Shown: positions 1 to 2,897 of the stretch, in pieces | How positions within the stretch are numbered: the stretch's first letter is position 1 | Layout of the letters: each line of letters begins with the position of its first letter | From: Acidiferrobacterales bacterium | Lineage (GTDB): Bacteria > Pseudomonadota > Gammaproteobacteria > Acidiferrobacterales > Sulfurifustaceae | Direction of reading: 5' to 3' | Length of the DNA: 10,388 nt | NCBI GenBank assembly: GCA_015492195.1 | Contig: WGFP01000236.1 | Location: 1 to 10,388, forward strand | Notes under the pieces: generated by a model | Databases searched by the model: none | Seen by the model: only the letters and a program-made list of their open reading frames with translations | What the model was told of the DNA's origin: nothing | Translations under genes and position numbers: made by a program

Positions 1-84
1 GTCTAAATTCTTCTATTTTGCCGTTTCTTTGCCCCGGTCCTGTTTACTCACGAAGAAAAAGCAGGTTTAATTTGCCGCTTTTGG

Positions 85-100
85 CCGACCGTATGGTCGG
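85..100 (+). promoter_or_regulatory. Hairpin just upstream of lysC
   Basis: A perfect 6-bp inverted repeat (CCGACC at 85-90, GGTCGG at 95-100, loop GTAT) ends where the G-rich putative ribosome binding site of lysC begins (GGGGTGA, 99-105). If it forms in the mRNA it would partly hide that site. The role is inferred; no terminator T-run follows. No convincing sigma70 promoter was found in 1-84. Confidence 0.3.
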
Positions 101-114
101 GGTGATTGGGTAAA

Positions 115-1347
115 ATGGCCTTGATCGTACAAAAATACGGCGGCACTTCCGTCGGCGACATGGAGCGGATTAATGCCGTCGCGGACAAGGTTGCGCGCAT
201 GCACGCTCAAGGCCACGATCTGGTGGTGGTGGTGTCCGCGATGAGCGGTGAGACCGATCGCCTGCTTAAACTGGCCGGCAGCGCCCATTCGAGCCCGCCG
301 GCGCGCGAGCTGGATGTGTTGTTGGCCACGGGCGAGCAGACCACGATCGCGCTGTTGAGCATGGTGCTCGCCAAGCATGGGGTGGATGCCCGTTCCTATA
401 CCGGGCACCAGGTGCACATTCGGACGGACAATGTTCACGGCAAGGCGCGGATTGTCGACATTGATGACAAGCGCGTGCGCGGTGACCTGAAAAAAGGCCG
501 GGTGGTGGTCATCGCCGGTTTCCAGGGCGTAGACGAAGAGGGCAATATCACCACCCTGGGGCGCGGCGGCTCGGATACCACGGCCGTGGCCATGGCGGCG
601 GCGCTTAAGGCCGATGAATGTCAGATTTATACCGACGTGGATGGCGTCTATACTACCGACCCCCGAATCGTGCCCGAGGCAAGGCGGTTGGACCGGATCA
701 CCGTCGAGGAGATGCTGGAATTGGCCAGCCTCGGCACCAAGGTGTTGCAGATCCGCGCCGTGGAATTCGCCGGCAAGTACCACGTGCCGCTGCGCGTGCT
801 CTCCTCCTTTGAGGAAGGCCCGGGGACCCTGATTACGTACAAGGAAAACGAGATGGAAGCACCGCTGATTTCGGGCATCGCCTTTAACCGCGACGAGGCC
901 AAGCTGACGATCCGGGGCGTGCCGGACCAGCCGGGCGTCGCGTACCGCATTCTGGGCGAGATCGCCGGCGGGAATATCAATGTCGACATGATCGTTCAGA
1001 ACGTGGGGGCCGACGGGACCACCGATTTTACCTTCACGGTGCACCGCAACGACTTTGGCAAGGCCGAGAACATCTTGAAGCGGCTGGGCGAGGAGCTGTC
1101 GGCGCGGGAGGTGGTGGGCGATGACAAGATCGTCAAGATCTCGGTGGTGGGGGTGGGCATGCGCTCGCACGCCGGCATTGCCAGCGCCATGTTCAAGGCC
1201 CTGGCCGACGAGGGGATAAATATCCAGATGATCTCGACCTCGGAGATCAAGATTTCGGTGGTGGTGGAGGAAAAATACCTGGAATTGGGGGTGCGCGCCC
1301 TGCACAGCGCTTTTGGTCTGGAAAAAGCCGCTCAATCGGCCTCCTAG
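115..1347 (+). CDS. lysC: Aspartate kinase (aspartokinase)
   Basis: Phosphorylates L-aspartate with ATP to 4-aspartyl phosphate, the committed step toward lysine, threonine, methionine and diaminopimelate; cytoplasmic. The 410-residue protein opens with the kinase motif KYGGTSVG (residues 7-14), has SAMSG at 41-45, and carries the nucleotide-site stretch GRGGSDTTA (149-157) followed by YTDVDGVYTTDPR (172-184). Two ACT domains follow, about 260-335 and 340-405, where allosteric amino acids bind in this family. There is no homoserine dehydrogenase fusion, so this is the monofunctional type, about 410 residues as in Pseudomonas. ATG at 115 is chosen over TTG at 106 because MALIVQKYGG is the usual start of the family and GGGGTGA lies 9 bases upstream. 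csrA follows, as in other gammaproteobacteria. Allosteric control by lysine and/or threonine is expected from the family, not visible here. Confidence 0.97.
   Translation: MALIVQKYGGTSVGDMERINAVADKVARMHAQGHDLVVVVSAMSGETDRLLKLAGSAHSSPPARELDVLLATGEQTTIALLSMVLAKHGVDARSYTGHQVHIRTDNVHGKARIVDIDDKRVRGDLKKGRVVVIAGFQGVDEEGNITTLGRGGSDTTAVAMAAALKADECQIYTDVDGVYTTDPRIVPEARRLDRITVEEMLELASLGTKVLQIRAVEFAGKYHVPLRVLSSFEEGPGTLITYKENEMEAPLISGIAFNRDEAKLTIRGVPDQPGVAYRILGEIAGGNINVDMIVQNVGADGTTDFTFTVHRNDFGKAENILKRLGEELSAREVVGDDKIVKISVVGVGMRSHAGIASAMFKALADEGINIQMISTSEIKISVVVEEKYLELGVRALHSAFGLEKAAQSAS
853..1347 (+). other. Possible internal start for aspartokinase beta subunit
   Basis: Met247 of LysC is an in-frame ATG at 853 preceded by AAGGA (841-845) at 7 bases, a good ribosome binding site inside the gene. 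Starting there would give a 164-residue protein made of the two ACT domains alone. Bacillus, Corynebacterium and Thermus aspartokinases are known to be alpha2beta2 with a beta subunit translated from just such an internal site, at about the same residue. Whether this organism uses it is inference. Confidence 0.4.
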
Positions 1348-1404
1348 GCCCGGCGGTTTGGCACGGAAGCTGCATAGAGTAGGGGGTAAAGGCAGGGCGC
1401 GGGC

Positions 1405-1433
1405 TGAATATATAATGATTTTTCGTGTAGAAT
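1405..1433 (+). promoter_or_regulatory. Candidate csrA promoter(s)
   Basis: The 314 bases between lysC and csrA hold a perfect TATAAT at 1411-1416 without a good -35, and a second -10-like TAGAAT at 1428-1433 with TGAATA (3 of 6 matches) 17 bases upstream at 1405-1410. Either would give a csrA leader of more than 200 nt. No clear terminator follows lysC: only a small hairpin over its stop codon (1338-1350) without a T-run, so read-through from lysC is also possible. Confidence 0.3.
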
Positions 1434-1506
1434 CCGCGACTTAGCACCTTAGGCGGTTTATTATCGCTGTAGCACGGTCTAAGTTGTTGCTCCGCACCAG
1501 CATTAA

Positions 1507-1526
1507 GCCCATGGAAGGTCGTGGGC
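1507..1526 (+). promoter_or_regulatory. Hairpin with GGA in loop, csrA leader
   Basis: GCCCAT (1507-1512) pairs with GTGGGC (1521-1526) over 6 bp including one G-T wobble; the 8-base loop GGAAGGTC presents GGA. This fits the general form of a CsrA site, but the flanking bases do not match the consensus well. Confidence 0.25.
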
Positions 1527-1601
1527 CGCCTTTTAAGGGATCAGGCATGTTTAGTACCAAGGACCGGGGAACGTGGGGAGTCGGTTGGCCAGGGGTGGAC
1601 G

Positions 1602-1634
1602 GCTGAAATATTGGATAAGGATGATGATTTCAGC
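1602..1634 (+). promoter_or_regulatory. csrA leader hairpin with two GGA motifs in loop
   Basis: A perfect 8-bp inverted repeat (GCTGAAAT at 1602-1609, ATTTCAGC at 1627-1634) encloses a 17-base loop containing two GGA motifs (1613-1615 and 1619-1621). It ends 27 bases before the csrA start codon, and a further GGA lies in the csrA ribosome binding site (1649-1651). CsrA dimers bind GGA in hairpin loops and in E. coli CsrA represses its own translation, so this is a plausible autoregulatory site; that function is inferred. Confidence 0.45.
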
Positions 1635-1661
1635 GGAATGATTTAACAGGAGTGCAGCACG

Positions 1662-1877
1662 ATGCTGATTCTGACCAGACGCATTGGAGAAACCCTAAAC
1701 ATCGGCGACGATGTTCAGGTGACCGTGCTTGGCATCAAAGGCAATCAGGTGCGGATCGGGGTCAATGCCCCGAAGGATGTTCCCGTGCACCGCGAGGAGA
1801 TTTACGAGCGCATTAAAAAAGAAAAAGAAGCGGAAGCGGCCCAGCAGAACAACGTTGCGGAAAACGGCAAGGGTTGA
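1662..1877 (+). CDS. csrA: Carbon storage regulator CsrA/RsmA
   Basis: Small homodimeric RNA-binding protein that binds GGA motifs in mRNA leaders and so controls translation and mRNA stability of carbon metabolism, motility and biofilm genes. The 71 residues match the family closely: MLILTRR at 1-7 (L4 and R6 belong to the RNA-binding face), TVLGIKGNQVRIGVNAPK (21-38), and VHREE (42-46) with the RNA-contacting R44. Residues 50-71 form a charged tail about ten residues longer than that of E. coli CsrA (61 residues); such tails vary. The start is fixed by the universal MLILTRR and by AGGAG at 1648-1652, 9 bases upstream. It lies between lysC and tRNA-Ser as in Pseudomonas. The leader has many GGA triplets and a GGA-loop hairpin, suggesting autoregulation. 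The codons for residues 52-56 are A-rich, including a run of six A. Confidence 0.98.
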   Translation: MLILTRRIGETLNIGDDVQVTVLGIKGNQVRIGVNAPKDVPVHREEIYERIKKEKEAEAAQQNNVAENGKG

Positions 1878-1889
1878 GCCTTCGTCTTC

Positions 1890-1918
1890 TTTACGCCTTT
1901 TCGACCAGCGGGTATCCT
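1890..1918 (+). promoter_or_regulatory. Candidate tRNA-Ser promoter
   Basis: TTTACG (1890-1895) and TATCCT (1913-1918) are spaced by 17 bases, each with 4 of 6 sigma70 matches, and would start transcription about 10 bases before the tRNA. No terminator separates csrA from the tRNA, so co-transcription with csrA is also possible. Confidence 0.35.
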
Positions 1919-1935
1919 TGGAAACTTGTTTTGAA

Positions 1936-2029
1936 GGAGAGATGGCCGAGCTGGCTGAAGGCGCTCCCCTGCTAAGGGAGTATGGGGTTAATAGCTCCAT
2001 CGAGGGTTCGAATCCCTCTCTCTCCGCCA
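1936..2029 (+). tRNA. tRNA-Ser (GCT)
   Basis: A complete 94-base class II tRNA with encoded CCA. Acceptor arm GGAGAGA (1936-1942) pairs with TCTCTCC (2019-2025), discriminator G at 2026, CCA at 2027-2029. The anticodon stem encloses CTGCTAA with anticodon GCT at 1971-1973, reading AGC and AGU. The long variable arm (about 1981-2001) is typical of serine tRNAs. The T arm is GAGGG-TTCGAAT-CCCTC (2002-2018). It lies 58 bases after csrA, in the conserved gammaproteobacterial order. Confidence 0.97.
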
Positions 2030-2037
2030 TCATCTTA

Positions 2038-2071
2038 ACTAACGAGGCCCTCACAAGAGGACCTCGTTAGT
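2038..2071 (+). terminator. Strong hairpin after tRNA-Ser (terminator-like, no T-run)
   Basis: ACTAACGAGG (2038-2047) and CCTCGTTAGT (2062-2071) form a perfect 10-bp stem, extended after one C/A mismatch by CCTC/GAGG (2049-2052, 2057-2060) around the loop ACAA. It begins 8 bases after the tRNA CCA. No T-tract follows on either strand, so it may be a processing or stabilising hairpin rather than an intrinsic terminator. Confidence 0.4.
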
Positions 2072-2130
2072 CGAGATGAAGACCGCGGTGGATGAGAACC
2101 CTCGATAATAGAAAAGGTGAGAATCCTGCT

Positions 2131-2178
2131 GTACAGGGATGTACGAATGCCGCGGAGCGCTGGACGCGCGAGAGCGGC
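2131..2178 (+). promoter_or_regulatory. Tandem GGA-loop hairpins in tRNA spacer (possible CsrA-binding RNA)
   Basis: GTACAGGGATGT (2131-2142) fits all 12 positions of the CsrA SELEX consensus RUACARGGAUGU. It sits in a small hairpin: GTAC (2131-2134) and GTAC (2141-2144) close the hexaloop AGGGAT. The next hairpin has an outer stem GCCGC/GCGGC (2149-2153, 2174-2178) and an inner stem GCGC/GCGC (2157-2160, 2166-2169) whose apical loop is TGGAC, again with GGA. A weak -10-like GATAAT lies at 2104-2109. Two consecutive GGA-loop hairpins recall CsrB/RsmZ-type RNAs, but this could also be untranscribed or part of a dispersed palindromic repeat. Confidence 0.35.
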
Positions 2179-2252
2179 CTCCCTCTTCGCCAATTAAATT
2201 TCGAAGACGCCTTGCTTCATCTTCACCATCCCCATTTTTTGCCATTCTCAAG

Positions 2253-2258
2253 TATAAT
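2253..2258 (+). promoter_or_regulatory. Candidate tRNA-Arg promoter (-10 TATAAT)
   Basis: A perfect TATAAT ends 11 bases before the first base of tRNA-Arg, the expected distance for a short tRNA leader. I see no good -35 at 16-18 bases upstream. Confidence 0.45.
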
Positions 2259-2269
2259 CCTCACACTAC

Positions 2270-2346
2270 GCGCCCGTAGCTCAGCTGGATAGAGTACCTG
2301 GCTACGAACCAGGCGGTCGGGAGTTCGAATCTCTCCGGGCGCGCCA
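2270..2346 (+). tRNA. tRNA-Arg (ACG)
   Basis: A complete 77-base tRNA with encoded CCA. Acceptor GCGCCCG (2270-2276) pairs with CGGGCGC (2336-2342), discriminator G at 2343, CCA at 2344-2346. The anticodon stem CCTGG/CCAGG holds loop CTACGAA with anticodon ACG at 2304-2306; ACG is normally edited to ICG by TadA and reads CGU, CGC and CGA. The T stem GGGAG/CTCTC contains one G-U pair. The last 19 bases recur exactly at 2512-2530. Confidence 0.97.
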
Positions 2347-2347
2347 T

Positions 2348-2388
2348 ATAAAAATGGGGACAGTCCCTGGGACTGTCCCCATTTTTAT
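2348..2388 (+). terminator. Long perfect palindrome, probable tRNA-Arg terminator
   Basis: The 18 bases at 2350-2367 and the reverse complement at 2369-2386 form a perfect inverted repeat (core GGGGACAGTCCC), extended by two A-T pairs to 2348 and 2388. The 3' side ends in TTTTTATTT (2382-2390), so it fits an intrinsic terminator 1 base after tRNA-Arg. The A-run on the left makes it potentially bidirectional. Palindromes with this GGGGACAGTCCC core recur, from memory, between genes of many proteobacteria, so it may be a dispersed repeat reused as a terminator. Confidence 0.7.
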
Positions 2389-2401
2389 TTGCCCGGAGGA
2401 G

Positions 2402-2506
2402 TTCGAATCCCCGACTATGTCATAGATTCGAGTTCGACAAATCCGCAGGACAGCGGATTTGGACGCGCGTAGCGCGCCCGCAGGGCGAGGGTCCATGGAT
2501 GGACCC
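2402..2506. repeat. Cluster of tandem palindromes
   Basis: Successive hairpins fill this segment: TCGAATC/GATTCGA (2403-2409, 2425-2431) enclosing CTATG/CATAG; CAAATCCGC/GCGGATTTG (2438-2446, 2453-2461); GCGCG/CGCGC (2465-2469, 2473-2477); GCCC/GGGC (2476-2479, 2483-2486); and GGGTCCAT/ATGGACCC (2489-2496, 2499-2506). There is no coding signal. The density suggests a REP- or BIME-like extragenic repeat or a chain of RNA hairpins. Which family it belongs to cannot be told from one copy. Confidence 0.6.
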
Positions 2507-2511
2507 GAGTC

Positions 2512-2530
2512 AATCTCTCCGGGCGCGCCA
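2512..2530 (+). repeat. 19-bp direct repeat of tRNA-Arg 3' end (att-like)
   Basis: AATCTCTCCGGGCGCGCCA at 2512-2530 is identical to 2328-2346, the end of tRNA-Arg including CCA, 184 bases away. The base pairs just before it (GAGTC-A) look like a decayed version of the T-loop GAGTTCGA. The octamer GAGTTCGA itself recurs at 2321-2328, 2399-2406 and 2430-2437. Duplicated tRNA 3' ends are typical attachment-site scars of integrases that target tRNA genes. No integrase is present between the copies or elsewhere in the window. Confidence 0.75.
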
Positions 2531-2556
2531 AATAATAAACGGAAGTTGAACGTCTA

Positions 2557-2691
2557 CTATGCCTGCAGTACGTAGAGCAGGGACAGGTAACCGGCGAAGG
2601 CCGCCAGCAGCAACCCGGCGCCGACGCCGGTATGATGAAACCCTCGGGTTTCACGGTCGGTATGTCGCAGGTCGTGCGATTCAGGATCCAC
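2557..2691 (-). CDS. Possible 44-residue single-pass membrane protein or gene remnant
   Basis: Read on the minus strand from GTG at 2691 to TAG at 2557, this gives a charged N-terminal half (MDPESHDLRHTDRETRGFHH) followed by a hydrophobic helix (GAGLLLAAFAGYLSLLYVLQ, about residues 24-43) and a final Ala. The helix codons are GC-rich in third position, as in real genes here. A GAGG lies 4 bases before GTG, rather close. I recognise no family. It may be a small membrane protein or the C-terminal remnant of a longer gene whose upstream part has decayed: a TGA sits directly before the GTG in frame. The other frames of this stretch are arginine-rich or disordered and look non-coding. Confidence 0.3.
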   Translation of the reverse strand: MDPESHDLRHTDRETRGFHHTGVGAGLLLAAFAGYLSLLYVLQA

Positions 2692-2805
2692 TCAGCCTCA
2701 GGATCCAGCCCCGCTGGAATGTTTTTGAACCGTTTTATGCCGCCTTCCCGAGATTATAGAACCATTTGCCTGATCAAGAAGAATAACAGAACATAACTCT
2801 TGGGT

Positions 2806-2814
2806 TGATATACT
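2806..2814 (+). promoter_or_regulatory. Extended -10 promoter candidate for the ATPase gene
   Basis: TG-A-TATACT (2806-2814) fits an extended -10 element, which can work without a good -35; none is seen at 2785-2792. It would give a leader of about 77 nt. I searched the region for an FNR/Anr box (TTGAT-N4-ATCAA) and found only poor half matches. Confidence 0.4.
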
Positions 2815-2897
2815 ACGAAGAATCCCGCGGCCGTTCCAGCCAGGGTGGTTTGCTGGTGTCCAGATAAAATCAAATCAACAATGTATAAGGTGTCCGG

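Noticed and set aside
67..1335. 422-codon open frame on the minus strand across lysC
   Set aside because: It is His- and Gly-rich with no domain, and mirrors the strongly supported lysC frame; GC-rich genes often leave such antisense frames open.
1621..1641. Mini-frame of six codons in the csrA leader (ATG ATG ... TGA) with AAGG before it
   Set aside because: Too short to support as a leader peptide; the sequence is better explained by the GGA-loop hairpin.
2302..2496. Minus-strand frame encoding a peptide ending ARRDSNSRPPGS
   Set aside because: It is the antisense of tRNA-Arg and the palindromes; peptides of this kind are well-known false calls over tRNA genes.
2402..2506. CRISPR array
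   Set aside because: The repeats are different palindromes of different sizes, with no regular repeat-spacer pattern and no cas genes.
2559..2759. 66-codon plus-strand frame rich in arginine
   Set aside because: Arg-rich low-complexity product, opposite the more protein-like minus-strand frame at 2557-2691; no ribosome binding site.
2764..2777. Possible FNR/Anr box before the ATPase gene
   Set aside because: Only the right half (ATCAA) matches; the left half ATTTG does not fit TTGAT.
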